From: Pezicula radicicola
Lineage: Eukaryota; Ascomycota; Leotiomycetes; Helotiales; Dermateaceae
Length of the DNA: 64,000 nt
Direction of reading: 5' to 3'
Assembly: GCA_003008705.1 (NCBI GenBank)
Contig: PDUO01000016.1
Span: 931,975-995,974, forward strand
Under the pieces are notes generated by a model that searched no databases, was not told the DNA's origin, and worked only from the letters and a program-made list of their open reading frames with translations. This document shows, in pieces, positions 10,509 to 22,325 of the stretch. Numbering within the stretch: the first letter of the stretch is position 1; each line of letters begins with the position of its first letter. The translations under genes were made by a program, and so were the position numbers.

Positions 10509-12399
10509 ACCGTCTTATAGACAATCTTACAACTTCATGTATAATGTGATGATAGGTTGAATGGTGGTTCATTAGGCGTTCTTGATTGTATTGATAATTT
10601 TCACATTTAAAAAGTGAAAAGGGTGTGACTGTTTAAGCGAGGGATCTGTATGTAGTTAAGTGGTGTAGTGATTGGATTACAAACAACACTCACGGGCTTA
10701 TATCTAAATTAAGGAAATGCAATGCTTTCGCAAGATCACTCATTTTCTACATATGTGAATAAATTTCGTAAACTTAACTACCTGTACTGTGAATGGTAGC
10801 CAACTGAGCTCGGTCGACAAGTTTATAATTCGCTTAATTTCATAAATCCCTTGTTTGTTTTTGTCGAATTATAAAAGTTAAGTAAGTTGCTTTGAGCCAA
10901 TTTGAGTCATCGAATAGAAGTAAATTTAGGAAAAGCTTAAGTCTTGTAGCCTAAATTTAAACTTAGTAATTGTTCTTCTTAGAAATATTAGTGCTTGTAC
11001 ATTTTCTAGAGCAGTAAAGATAATTAATTATATCTTTCTAGAAGAAGAAAAGTTTTATAATACTATTACTCCTTATTCTTATCGCAAATACTACAAGTTA
11101 GAGAGGATAGTAATAACCTAGGTTTTTAAGAATACTTTTATTATCTTATTATATTATATTTTTAAGAACTTAAAAAGAGTTTCTAGTGTATAATTATATA
11201 GTACTACATTAATGTAAAAAAAACAATAGATGTATTATAGCTATAGCTAGACTATATTAAGCTTATTTTTCTCGTTTCTTTTTCTTTACCTAGCTTATAT
11301 ATTGTGTTTTTGTAGATAAAAGTATGTATTGGTATGTTATAGTCTCTTACTTAGTTCTTTATTCCTTGAAATATATGGTATAATGTGTTCGTTCATATAC
11401 AATAATAATTAGAAAAAAAGAACGAGAGGGGGNNNNNNNNNNNNNNNGAACGATTTAGTGTATTATGTGAATTTTGATTTGGTTTTATGTTAATCTTGTT
11501 AGTGTGAAGCTTTTTATAGTAACTAATAATTTTCTGCTTTGGCTTTATAGATGGTAGAATTGTTTCTATAATGGCATTGAAATAGCAATTAAAATAACTG
11601 TATAAGTCACTTGGGTAGGAGTGGAGGAGATGATAAGGTTTAGGTGAGAAGGAGGTAGAGTCAAAAGTAAATAACGCCGATCCTTGCTATGCTTCAAAAA
11701 GTCAAGTCTGTATAATAAATAACAAAAACTAATTACATAATATCTAACAAGTAAGTACATCTACGAAGTAGTCCCTATCTCCCTTTATACACAATCCCAC
11801 AATCCCACTTCCGACACCTCCCCCCAGCCCACAAAATTATACCACCTTCTTCTTCTCACGCATAGACTTCCACCTTATAAACTAATAACAACCCGGGAAA
11901 AATAAACCTATTAATAGCACACCAAAATGAAGTCTAATCCTCGAATGCGTATCGAGGATTATTAATAGTACGACTAGCATTTACAATATTATGAAGTGAA
12001 GTGGCCATGTATAACCACAACGATAAAAACCAGGTGCTAGTGTTATAGAGTAAAAAGATGCTGAGACGTTAGAGATGACCTAGAGGATAAGCTACTAGTT
12101 TGAACATGCTAGCGCATTACTGTACAGTTATGTTGAGTGGGCACAATATAAGTGGGCAGCAACATGTGGGTGGCAATCAGTGGTACTGTGTTCTGTGTAG
12201 AAGCTAGAGTGCCAGAATGGGCCTACTTGTAGTAGTAGGACGATCACATGACTATTCCCATATTCACCGAATTCAACAAGTTACATATCTAGATATATTT
12301 GAAGTTTGAGATGTGACATTTTGAGAATTAAAGTTTTTTTTTCGGAGTGGAGAGGTTCAACTTTTGAGCGGAAGAGGGAAAAGAAAGGAGAAGGAAAGA
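10509..12399. other. AT-rich tract with assembly gap
   Basis: From about 10640 composition turns strongly AT-rich with many TA steps and no open frames, as expected of old RIP-mutated repeat DNA in ascomycetes. I could not recognise the source element. The gap at 11433-11447 sits in the middle. From 11760 to 12300 composition recovers somewhat, but I see no gene. Confidence 0.6.
11433..11447. other. assembly gap (15 N)
   Basis: A run of 15 undetermined bases preceded by a G-run, inside the AT-rich tract. The true missing length is unknown. Confidence 1.
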
Positions 12400-13560
12400 A
12401 GGAAATTAACAAAAGCAGTCCAAGGCTGACCAAAAATCATAGCAACATTCTCACAAGCCAATTCCAAAACAACCATCCCAACCCAATTTAACATCCAATA
12501 AACCGGAAAACTACCCCTCCCATATGCCGTCGCCGGAATAGCAACAACCGTATGTCCCGCTGGCTATGCCGAAAACGGAAATTGAAAAGCTAGACTAATT
12601 AGTGAATAAGCGAGGAAAGGAAGAAATACGAAGGTACTTAGGCTAAGTATTGTACCCTGCAAAGTTAATGCTTAGTTTTCAGCCACAATAAGTATTATTT
12701 TAGATTGCTTCTTTTACAAACTATTCATTACTCTTACATCTCCTTTCTGATAATAGGTCAAAAAGTGGGAATATTAAAGCGGCAAGTCCTTTTTAGGGTT
12801 TATTGTAGCTAAAAATTAAGCATTAACTTTGCATGGTATAATACTTAACCCAAGTACCTTCGTAAGCTGAGATGGTAGCGACCCAACGCCAGATTATTAA
12901 TGGGTAGAATTTTAGTGGTGGGTGGCTTTCTGGTTGGATATATTTCATGTGTATTGGTAAATAGAAGGAAAAGGAGAAGGAAAAGGAGAAGGAGGAGATT
13001 ATTATTAGGTAGGTTAGTCCTATTGTTATTGCTGGCGTTGCTGTTTCTGGGCAGCAGGGGCGTAGATTGAAGGTTGAGAAGCTTATTTCTGGATTTAGCG
13101 CTTGGGGTACTGTTTTAAGGTTGGAGAGGATTGTTGTATTGGAAGTTGCCTGTTGTAAGACCGAATGTACTGGTAATTATGGATTGGAATGTAATTGAGG
13201 TTAGTAGATTTTTTTTCTGTTTGCGAATGTTCGAATTTACTTTGTGCCGCTCCCATGGAAATCATAACTCGTGTTCCCCATCTGTATAGCTGCTTGCAGA
13301 AGTGCTGTAGTATTAGCTATAACTATAACCGCCGCCCAAGCCTTCTCATCATAAATTGTTTCTCTGACCTGAATTGGGTCGTAGTTGAACGCTGAAGCGG
13401 GCCGAGACCCCCATCCTAGCTTATTATAGTATAGTGAATATGGTGCAAGCATCTGTTCAGCAGCCGAAACTATTTGGGGCTCAACGATGGGTGTTGTGTC
13501 TATATACGAAGCTACCTAGCTATCAAAATCAACTACCCAAACGACGAGTGATGATCATTT
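12400..13560 (-). pseudogene. SNG1 / DUF3533-family membrane protein, decayed and interrupted by a MITE
   Basis: Relic of a fungal multi-pass membrane protein of the SNG1 (nitrosoguanidine resistance, DUF3533) family. Read on the minus strand in pieces, I can follow a V-V-D-F-D-S segment, then T-T-P-I-V-E-P and L-G-W-G-S-R-P-A-S-A-F (about 13490-13380), A-W-A-A-V-I-V, L-K-T-V-P-Q-A-L-N-P-E, F-N-L-R-P, and a Ser/Phe-rich membrane helix (12997-12960). The left piece carries L-A-Y-S-L-I-S-L-A-F-Q-F and M-I-F-G-Q-P-W-T-A. Lesions: stop TAG at 13518-13516 right after V-D-F-D-S, frame changes near 13200, a 236-base insertion at 12864-12627, a one-base loss just beyond it, a TAG near 12560, and no homology after G-Q-P-W-T-A, so the C-terminal helices are missing. 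Confidence 0.8.
12627..12864. mobile_element. MITE with 65-base terminal inverted repeats, inserted in the SNG1-like gene
   Basis: The left end (from TACGAAGGTACTT) and the reverse complement of the right end match at about 58 of 65 positions; six of the seven mismatches are transitions. The interior of about 110 bases is AT-rich with no frame, so it is non-autonomous. The outermost TA on each side is probably the target duplication of a Tc1/mariner-like transposase. Removing the element plus one TA rejoins the host frame as I-S-A-Y-F-F, as expected for the family. No transposase lies in the window. Confidence 0.85.
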
Positions 13561-14494
13561 GATTCTCTGGTGGGCATTTTTTTTGATGCGCTTGACGAGA
13601 GCAAATACGACAAACAGAAAAAATGTACCGCGTTTTTTTTTAAACTCGGTGGAATTCAAAGCATAGGATAAGTATTTACAGACTCAAGGAATGAACATGA
13701 AAAAGAGCCGTGAAGAAAAGATTAAGGGACGTAGTAAAATAGAAGTGCTGCCCAGACCTTTGTATCTTGAGTAGGACAAATAACAATAGGACAATGCGCG
13801 ATGCAGCGCACATTTATCTCGAGTAGTCTCTTGATCGAGCCTGAACTACAGGCACTGTTATTGGTGAATTTGACTTGTAGTTTGGGGAAATCTGAGTAAT
13901 TTGTTCGAAATCAATAGTGATGATGTCAAGTCAACCAGAGCAACCCGGTTGATCTGTTACCGATCTTCCATCTAGATATCGTCAATCGTTACCTCGCATT
14001 GTTCCTTTCACGTCACGTGCGGCTGAAGTAGTCCCTCTCCGCCTTCATTGAAGGCGTTGGCAGGTTGGTATTTATAATTTCTTTCTGATTATTTGGCCTT
14101 GCCCCTGACTGTCTATCTCGCTAGTGAAAATCAAAATCTTCACCACATCCACCAAGTCCACAATACGGTGCAATTGCAACCTCATCTGCGGTCCTGAAGC
14201 TCTCCCAAGTAGCCACACTTAAAAATATCCCGCTTCCAATTCCATTCATTCAGTCGTTCCTCCCAGTCATGATATTCAGCCTGGTAAGACTGACATGCAA
14301 TAATGTTGCTCGCTACACAAAAACAAAAATTTCAATGCAGTGTTTTGTTGATGCAAAATCCACAGGTTGTACGCCAGGTGATCTGCAGCCACAAAGGTTT
14401 TCTCCCTGTATGTCGCATCCGTCATTCAAATGTTGTATTTTTGAAAAGAAAATTAATGCTTTGTAGATGTAAATAATTCGTCAAAATCCGCCGC
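13561..14494. other. intergenic tract between the SNG1 relic and PAT1
   Basis: About 930 bases. It holds several homopolymer A/T runs and only short unrecognised frames. The right part is presumably the 3' untranslated region of PAT1, which ends at 14495. Confidence 0.5.
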
Positions 14495-17110
14495 TCATGC
14501 AAGTAACTCAACATCTAGGCCAATAGAACGCATGAAGAGGTTGACGTTGGCTAAGCGCTGGCTGGACATTGCTGGTGGCAGCGTCTTGGCAAGTCCGACG
14601 GTTTCCATGACACGGTCTTTGACAGCCATGACAAGTCGTTGTTGCTGCTCAGGACTAGCGCCAATTCCAATTGCTGCAAGGAATTGCCAAACATATACAT
14701 CTTCGCCGGTATGGACTGTACCAGGAAAGATGGTTGGAAGGGTTGGTTCGAGAGTGTCGAAAAGAGAGTTGTATTTGCTCAGCCTGTTACAAAGTTAGCG
14801 ATATTACTAGGAGGATGGAATGAATGCTTACCATTGTGACCACTCTTGTTCGCTGACTTCACCAGCTTGCTTGATCAACTCAGCGCGGCTGAGAATCAAG
14901 GTCAACATGCTGACTCCAATTCTCGTACGGGCGATTACATCAACATTGCATCTGGCAAGAATAAGGCCCAGCACGCCTGTGACAATGTCCAAACCAGCGT
15001 CGCTGAAATATGCAAAGAGACTTGGCATCACTACAAGAGAGAAGAGCTCTACTTTCTCGCGAATGTCAGCATTCAACAGAGTTTCTCCAGATAGGAGCTG
15101 TGCTTGTCGAATAACATCAAGTTGGTCAAGATGAACAACAATCATTGTCATGATCGTAGTGCGTTGCTCAAGATCAATGTAGCGGAAGACTCGCGGGATG
15201 GCCTTCTTTCCCTTGCTGAAGGAGAGGAAAGCAATGAAAGGATGAGTAGTGGTTGCCCCAATAGGTTCATGAACCTTCAGCTGTCTCCACAATTGCTGGT
15301 TGAGCTTCTGAGCCTTCTCACGCCAGTCCATGTGACGTCCAACAAGCTCAGGATCTACATCATCAACCAATGGAGGAGGAAGCGTACGGTCGTGGTCTTC
15401 CATTTGCATCAGTGTGGTGTAAACACTCTCAATATCGTTAAGGACAGTACGTCTGTCGCTGCCGCTAACGTCAGCCTTTTGGACTTTCCGCTCATTTGCA
15501 GCACGAGCGCTTCCAGGCCGATTGGCATCTCCACCACTCTCAGTGCGCTTCATGTTGAGCAAAGGCTTGGGGGTCTTGGCATTGCTGAATGAAATTTTGC
15601 CCAAGCTACCCTCAATGACCAACTGCTTGTTCTTTGGCTTGTTCTTGGCAGCTTCAACTGCGCGCTGAACTTGCTGCTCCATTCGCTGCATGTGATTGTC
15701 TCCACCTCGAGCTTGTCGTCGCATTCCACCATGGCGTCCTCCAGTCTGGAATAGATAAGTCTGGGCGAAGTTGCTCAAAGGTTGGTTGGGGTGTTGACGA
15801 GGTCCTCCACGTATCTGATTGTGAACCTGGTAGTAGAAATCCTCTGATATGGAAGAATCAGTTCCGTGCTCATTTGGATTGCCAGTGGCAGTGACAAGCT
15901 GTTGTAGCTGAATGCGAGTAATGAAGTTCTTGTCTTGAGGAGTCATAAGTCCATTGTCCTTGGAAAGCAAGAATATCTTGTGGTTGCGCTTGGCTCGCTT
16001 TGCGTCGTCCGCCAGGAAAGCAGCCCGTTCTTCTTCAGAGAGATTGGCAAGTTGTTGAGGGTGAGTAATAATGGGAACTTGGTGGCGTGATCCATGCGAT
16101 CGGTGTCCATGGTGTCCTGGGTGTCCTTGATGGCCAGGTGGACCTTGTCGATGCTGCTCCGTGGGATGGCGGTTTGGATTTTGTAGTATCTGAGTTGGCT
16201 GGGATGGACCAGTTGGAACAGAAGGTTGACCTGCAGGTGCTTGTGGTCGTTGAAGAACCTGGGGCTGCTGGCTTGCTTGTGTGACGGGAGCTTGTCGAGG
16301 ATCCACATGCGCTGGCGCGCTAACCTGGACTGGAAATTGGGGTTGGTTGGGTTGTGGATAATTCTGGTATTGCTGGACGGGAGGTGGTTGAGTATATTGG
16401 ACATTTGGCTGCTGGGGAGGCGCAGAGTATTGTTGCTGGGGTTGAGCTTGTGGTTGGGCCTGCGATTGAGCTGGTTTCTTCTGAGCACGCATGGCAGCTT
16501 CAACCTCCTCCAAACTCATCATCTTGCGACCACCAGAAGAAGTACCAGGAGTGGCTGGAGACTCTGGGAGGCCAGCAGATCGTTTTGGCGCAACGCCCCA
16601 CAAACTTGCATCAGCTTGCAATTCAGGTACGTAGTCAGGCTCCTTGTAACGCTCATAGCCACTTCGAGCAGGCTTGGATTGGTGGAAACTCGAAGTAGTT
16701 GGTGTGCTCTTAGCAACGGGTGCCTGGCGATTGAAGCGCATTTGCTCCTCGGTGATCGCATTGGAGACCTTCGCAGTCTGACCAAAGAAATCGAAATCCT
16801 TTCCAACAGGCTTCGTTGAGGCAGTACTAGGCTCATCTGCGCCAAAGGTATCGTCATTGAATGCATCGTCGGTCTCGTCCAATTGATCACCTAAACCATC
16901 ATATGTATCCTCGAAATCGAGTCTGTGTCGAGGTCAGCCTCACCTTTCCCCGCAGATGAATGAAAAGAGGATAGTTTCAACATACGCATCGTCATCATCA
17001 TCACCTTGAGATGGGCGCGCGAAAGGATCTGCAGCTTGTGCAAAGCCCGGAGCAGATGTATTGTGACCGCGGTCCCTTGGGAGGGATGCGTCGAAGCCAA
17101 AGAACGACAT
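14495..17110 (-). CDS. pat1: PAT1, mRNA decapping activator (topoisomerase II-associated protein), 834 aa
   Basis: Scaffold of deadenylation-dependent mRNA decay that joins the Lsm1-7 ring, the DEAD-box helicase Dhh1 and the decapping enzyme in P-bodies. Exons are 17110-16986, 16922-14832 and 14783-14495 (835 codons with stop). The N-terminus begins M-S-F-F-G-F-D; an acidic run then leads to F-E-D-T-Y-D-G-L and N-D-D-T-F-G, the region where the Dhh1-binding motif lies in yeast Pat1. Residues about 130-300 are Gln/Pro-rich and disordered, ending in His-rich stretches. From about 300 the conserved Pat1 core follows, with K-Q-L-V-I-E-G-S-L-G-K-I and the alpha-helical C-terminal domain (R-V-F-R-Y-I-D-L, L-F-A-Y-F-S-D-A). 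Length is normal for filamentous fungi. It is divergent from the GT15 gene, with about 790 bases between start codons. Confidence 0.95.
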
Positions 17111-17901
17111 GGCCTATTATCTTTAAGAGCCAGAAACAAGAAAGGTAGTTGTCAGATTTGCTTGGCGCCCATAGATAGTATTAGATGTTGTATGAGGGGT
17201 AGGAAGAGTAGGGTAGGGTTGAAGTTTGCGACTGGATGCGGATAGGGCGTCAGTGGCTGTGATGATACAATCTTTCTTGTCTGGCAGGAAGGATGAAACA
17301 AACCGAGTGAATTGGAAGGAAAATTGGAAGGGTGTGTTGAAAAGATGAAAAGACAGCCGAGGAAGAAGCTTCTGCTACGTTCGCGGAAGGTGCGCTGCAA
17401 TTCGCTTTGTTTGTCGAGTTTTCTGGCAAGCAGGAAACTGAGGAGAGAAATTACTCCCTTGGGAATTATTGACGTGTTGGTTGCGTTGGAGAAAGTCGCG
17501 TCGTTGGATAGTGGGGAGTTTCCTCGTTGCCAAGAATTTTCAGCCTCAATGAGCTGCTCCTCTTTTCGCCTGGGCTGGGGCTTGTCGCTTGTCACTGGGT
17601 CGCTGTCCTGGGAAACCCCACTAGCGCAAATGCAGGGGTGGACGACATATGCAGGCTGTCCGAATTCCTCCCTCCCCTTATATTGATGGATCTTGTAATG
17701 CGTGTCCCTTTTCCTGGGCTTCTCTTTCATCCATCACTTCATTTTCACCTCAGGGTCACCGCCATAACCTAATACTCCTAGGAACATTCTTTTATACCAA
17801 GGACGCTGGCATACGTTGTGCCAGCTCCGCTCTTCACCTGAGCCGGCTTACGAGTGTCGTGTTTATTCCTTTGCCTTCACATCTTCATTAAGTTGGCCAC
17901 C

Positions 17902-19316
17902 ATGGCCTCAGGAACCGCCCGATACTTGAGATACATTCTCTTCGCCTTCTTTGTGAGTGGTGCTGCGCATCGGTGAGCACCAGATTGAATAAATACTCAT
18001 CAACTTTCTAGGGACTTGCTGTCGTTTACTTCATCTCATCCTCATCCTCCCAACGATTACCGAGTGCGAATGATATTCTCAATAGTGGAAAGACAACATG
18101 GACAGCTCCAGGAGGTTCCGATATGCCACCTAAGGCCGGGACAGTACCAGGCACTGGTGAATCTCCCGCTGCATCTGCCCCAGTAACACCCAATACACCA
18201 GCCAGTTTCCCTCCCGAGACTGCTCCAGGAGACCGGATGAACGCAACATTTGTTACCTTGGCACGAAACTCCGATCTTTGGGAGATAGCCAGATCTATTC
18301 GCCAGGTTGAGGATCGATTTAACAGAAAGTTCCACTATGATTGGGTCTTCCTTAACGACAAGCCCTTCGATGCTACTTTCAAGAAAGTTACTACCTCCCT
18401 CGTATCTGGGACAACTCATTATGGAGAGATCCCCAAGGAGCACTGGTCCTTCCCGGAACACATTGACCAGGATAAGGCTCGCAAGGTCCGTGAAGAAATG
18501 GCCCAGAAGAAGATCATCTATGGAGACTCTGTCAGCTATCGTCACATGTGTCGGTTCGAATCCGGCTTCTTCTTCCAACAGGAGTTGATGCTGAATTACG
18601 AATGGTACTGGCGAGTTGAGCCAAGCATTGAGCTTTACTGCGATATCAACTACGATACTTTCAAATTCATGGCCGACAACAAAAAGAAGTACAGTTTCGT
18701 GCTGAGTCTGTACGAGTATGTCGAGACAATCCCCACCCTCTGGGACAGCACCAAGAAGTTCATGAAGGCCCACCCAGAGCACATTGCTGAAGGCAATTCT
18801 ATGGGATTCCTTAGTGATGATGGTGGTGATACTTACAACCATTGCCACATGGTAAGTCAAATTAGTTGGGAAGCTATATGGCGATTTACTGACACTTTTT
18901 TAGTGGTCCAACTTCGAGATTGGCAACCTTAACTGGCTTCGATCCAAGGCATACATGGATTACTTTGAGGCTCTTGATGCGGATGGAGGATTCTTCTACG
19001 AACGTTGGGGTGATGCACCTGTTCACTCAATTGCTGCAAGTCTTCTCTTGAAGAAGGAAGAAATCCATTTCTTCAACGATATCGCTTACTACCACGTTCC
19101 TTTCACACACTGTCCTACTGGCGAGAAAACAAGATTGGACTTGAAGTGCCATTGCAATCCCAAGGACAACTTCGACTGGAAGGGCTACTCTTGTAAGTCT
19201 TAAATTACATATCGTATAACCTAAACGGTCGCTAATGAGAAATAGGCACATCTAGATTTTTCGAAATCAATGGTATGGAGAAGCCGGAAGGCTACGAAAA
19301 TCAGCAGGATAAGTAA
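17902..19316 (+). CDS. KTR/KRE2-family alpha-1,2-mannosyltransferase (GT15), 416 aa
   Basis: Golgi type II enzyme adding alpha-1,2-mannose to O- and N-linked glycans of secreted and wall proteins. Exons are 17902-17952, 18012-18851, 18904-19192 and 19246-19316 (417 codons with stop). Exon 1 encodes a short basic tail plus the start of the membrane anchor ([15 protein letters not shown]), followed by a Pro/Thr-rich stem to about residue 90. The catalytic domain shows [30 protein letters not shown], the family signature Y-N-H-C-H-M-W-S-N-F-E-I, and [13 protein letters not shown]. The paralogue (KRE2, KTR1, MNT and so on) cannot be assigned by eye. It is tail to tail with the uS12m gene. Confidence 0.93.
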
Positions 19317-19753
19317 ATATCAGAATTTGAAACCCAACAAAAGTAATGAGTACGATTTTCTGCGATGACGAGAAGTTTGAAAAGGGCACAATTGGGTTTG
19401 ACTTATCTGGCATGGTAAGGTAGGGCTGGCGTTTTGTGTGGTAAAACATGTGCACAATAAAGAGGGCGTGGTGTAGATATAGTTTTATTTGGATGGAGCT
19501 TTCCGCCTCTTTTCTAGACAGGCAGTAACGGTACAACAGGTATCTTACAAATCTAATAAAACCAGATATTGTACCATTTAGATGACCCAAGCATGGTGGC
19601 TCTCATTGTCACAAACGTTCCTCGCTCCCTATTTTTGTACACTGCTCCTTGGTGCTATTGGACAAAGGAGATCTCACAGATATTCCGTCAACGCCATCAA
19701 TGCCTCTATCTTGACAACATCGCCTTTTGTTCATTCTTAGCTGACACCATCCT

Positions 19754-20365
19754 CTAAACATTGGCCTTCTTCGGTTTCTTTGTGCCGTACTTTGATCTCG
19801 CGGTGACTCTGTTTCCAACACCACCCTAATTCGTACAATTAGCCCTGTCCCCAAGACTCGCATCCACTGTCATAATCTCCCTTCCAAAACGAAGAACGCG
19901 CAAAAGACTCACCAAATCCATAGCTCCCCTCACCAAATGATATCTTACACCAGGACAATCCTGACTCCTGCCCCCTCTAACAAGCACCACACTATGCTGC
20001 TGCACATTATGACCCTCCCCACTAATATAAGCAGTAATAACCTTCCCCGTCGATAATCTCACTCTTGCAGTCTTCCGCTCCGCAGAATTAGGCTTCTTAG
20101 GCTTCGTGATTCCGACTTTTAGACAGACGCCTTTGAGAGCTGGGGCATTGACGATGGTAAGTTGTGGTGAGACTGATTTTCGTGCTTTTTGTGGCTTGCG
20201 GCATCCTCTAGCTACTTGGTTGTAGGTTGCTAGCACTGAGGGTGTGCTGCTGAAGTTACGGAGGAGGGAGGGTGTTGAGGTCTGGGTGGTGAGGGTTGTG
20301 AGTGATGGACGGATGGGCAGGCGGAGGGATGGCATTAGCAGGCTGCGGAGCATTGGGATGGCCAT
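19754..20365 (-). CDS. mrps12: mitochondrial small-subunit ribosomal protein uS12m, 174 aa
   Basis: Decoding-centre protein of the mitochondrial small ribosomal subunit. Exon 1 is 20365-19913 and exon 2 is 19825-19754; the splice joins G-A-M-D-L to G-G-V-G-N-R-V, the normal C-terminal sequence of the family. Residues 1 to about 45 form an Arg/Ser/Thr-rich presequence ending near R-N-F-S-S-T-P. The core carries [30 protein letters not shown] and [14 protein letters not shown]. These include the P-N-S-A and R-Q/S-D-C-P-G loops that bind 16S-type rRNA and where streptomycin-resistance changes map in bacteria. The C-terminus is K-K-P-K-K-A-N-V. Unspliced, the frame would run on into unrelated residues, which is why the intron is needed. 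Confidence 0.97.
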
Positions 20366-22043
20366 TGTGATGTTGGGGCGCTGGCGTCAGCGGTTTGCAG
20401 CTTGTCAGTTGAGCTCATGATGATATCTCCAGAATCGCGAAGTTTTAGCGTGGTTTTCATAGGTCACGTGGTATTGGGAGTTGTCATTGAATTTTGGACA
20501 CTTCACCATGTTGATCCTCTAGTAAAACATATTTTCATCTTAATATTGCAGGGCCTCTCTTGATTTGAAAGATTTGCTGTTCTTGACGAATACTCGACGA
20601 CACTCTAAAAGATAACTGTGCAAAAACCAACGCCAGCAACAAGGTGGTCAACCTATCCTCATCGTGCACCTTGCATTTAGCCATAGAGCCACCCGAAAGT
20701 AAGTTGAGCCGCTTTCGAGAATTGCTCCGAAACGGCTTTTGATAGGCGCAACTTTTCACATCGAGCACACAAATGGACTATTTTTCCGTATCTTCTTGCA
20801 GCTGGGGGTAGAAGAAGAGTGACAGACACGCAGGAATTCGCTCGAAATCTTCTAGGCTCGAACTGTGGAATTAATAATTCCATTGACTGAGAGAAAGAAG
20901 GAAGTGCAGAGCTTTGAATATGAAGTCATGCATATGCTGTGGGCAAATTTTCTTGTGGATCACTATGTGGCAGCATATTAATGTCTACTCTGTGACTATG
21001 ATAGTTCATAGTCCCTTGATAGGGCAATGGATCCAAGTCATTGTTCATATCACCATTTCGAAGATGCGTTTTCATAAGGAGAGTTTTTCAAGTTTTCTAG
21101 TCAACTTTGAAATATGTAACCTATGTTATAAGTAGCAACTAGGTTGGAGATGTACTATTTGGATTTTTCAAAGCATGTAACTAACTGCAAATGAGCTGGG
21201 TTCAAAGATATTGCTTGTTGATATCTGGTCCTTGCAAGTTCCTCAAATTCTCGCTCTCGAGCATATCCGTCTTAGTGTTTCGTATATATGGGAATTCTAG
21301 ATAGTGAAATTGTGAAAGGATCCTGATGACAGAGCACCGTGGCTGCTCGCAGAAGTATGATACTATAGAGAGTTCGACTTCGAGTATCATGGAAGCTGGG
21401 AAATGAAGGCAACGAAGCCATTTCACTGATACTGTGGTCCAGAGACTCCGAATGCAATTACACGAAGCTCTTGGAAGGCAGTACCTACAATATCATTATT
21501 CAATTCCTGGAGGGCTATACCTCGCTTCCGAAACTCAAAACATTCAACGACTCAGCATTTCCTTCCGGTCTCTTGTCTTTCATATCTTTGGAGAGCCTAG
21601 AAAGGATTGCGTGAAGGTGGAATGTATAAATATGGAGAGTTTTGAGTGAGAGAATAGAAAATTGCTTGATGAGGATCAGATCCATTGGGCCTTCCACGCT
21701 GAATTACCTGAGTATTCCCTTTTCTCTTTCTCAAGCGAGATGCACCTGGAGGTTAGAATGGGGGCAAAAGAAAGACAAAAGGACCGAATGCCATGCTAAT
21801 AAAGTCCACAGTACTTGTACCATACAACAGCTGTTGCTTCATAAACAATTATCGAGACCCCTGCGAGTCGGTTCTGTAATATGATTGGTGCGCATGACCC
21901 CAACTCGTCCGATTCCTTCCCCTCCCTCTCTTCCCCGAGATGCCGTCACTTATGCAACTCTGATCAAATAATAATTGGAAAAGATAGTCTCAATCTCGGA
22001 ACACCGCCCCGAGCAGGCACCGGAGAGATATTGATCAATTTGT
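20366..22043. other. intergenic tract before the beta-galactosidase
   Basis: About 1.7 kb with only short overlapping frames on both strands, none recognisable. A minus-to-plus mosaic around 21400-21650 reads vaguely like leucine-rich or F-box debris, but this is too weak to call. Confidence 0.5.
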
Positions 22044-22236
22044 TCCCCGCAGTTGGCCATGTACTTGGTGTCTCTACGGTCGTACGTCGTGTTCGTACCT
22101 GAGCAAGCTACTAGGATCCGTCTACTCCGCATTCATAACCTTGTTGTGAGGATGGACGAGCTCCATAATTTTGGATTACTACTACATGTCGTCGAGAGGG
22201 GCTTTCGCACCAAAAATCTCCGGCTGTTATATATAA
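22044..22236 (+). promoter_or_regulatory. putative promoter of the GH35 gene: CreA-like sites and TATA box
   Basis: TATATATAA at 22228-22236 lies about 90 bases before the ATG. Three hexamers match the CreA/Mig1 consensus SYGGRG on the complementary strand: CCCCGC at 22045-22050, CTCCGC at 22125-22130 and CTCCGG at 22218-22223. Such short motifs are common by chance; glucose repression is plausible for a secreted glycosidase but inferred. Confidence 0.4.
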
Positions 22237-22325
22237 CCGGTTGCAATGCCAAATTTAAAAGAAGCCTCTTGTCTGCGAGGTTTTTTGGGAGTAGCTTGCT
22301 AACTTGAACGTACCCAATCATAAGT

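Noticed and set aside
11433..11447. Run of N next to a G-run as a possible structural element
   Set aside because: It is an assembly gap; nothing can be said about the missing sequence.
12960..13000. GGAGAAGGAAAA-type microsatellite
   Set aside because: On the minus strand it encodes the Ser/Phe-rich membrane helix of the SNG1-like relic in the right frame, so it is coding history rather than a simple repeat.
16226..16819. 197-codon plus-strand frame rich in Leu, Trp and Arg
   Set aside because: Mirror of the Gln/Pro-rich part of PAT1; no start context or domain.
18057..18860. 267-codon minus-strand frame
   Set aside because: Antisense to the GT15 catalytic exon; no family features of its own.
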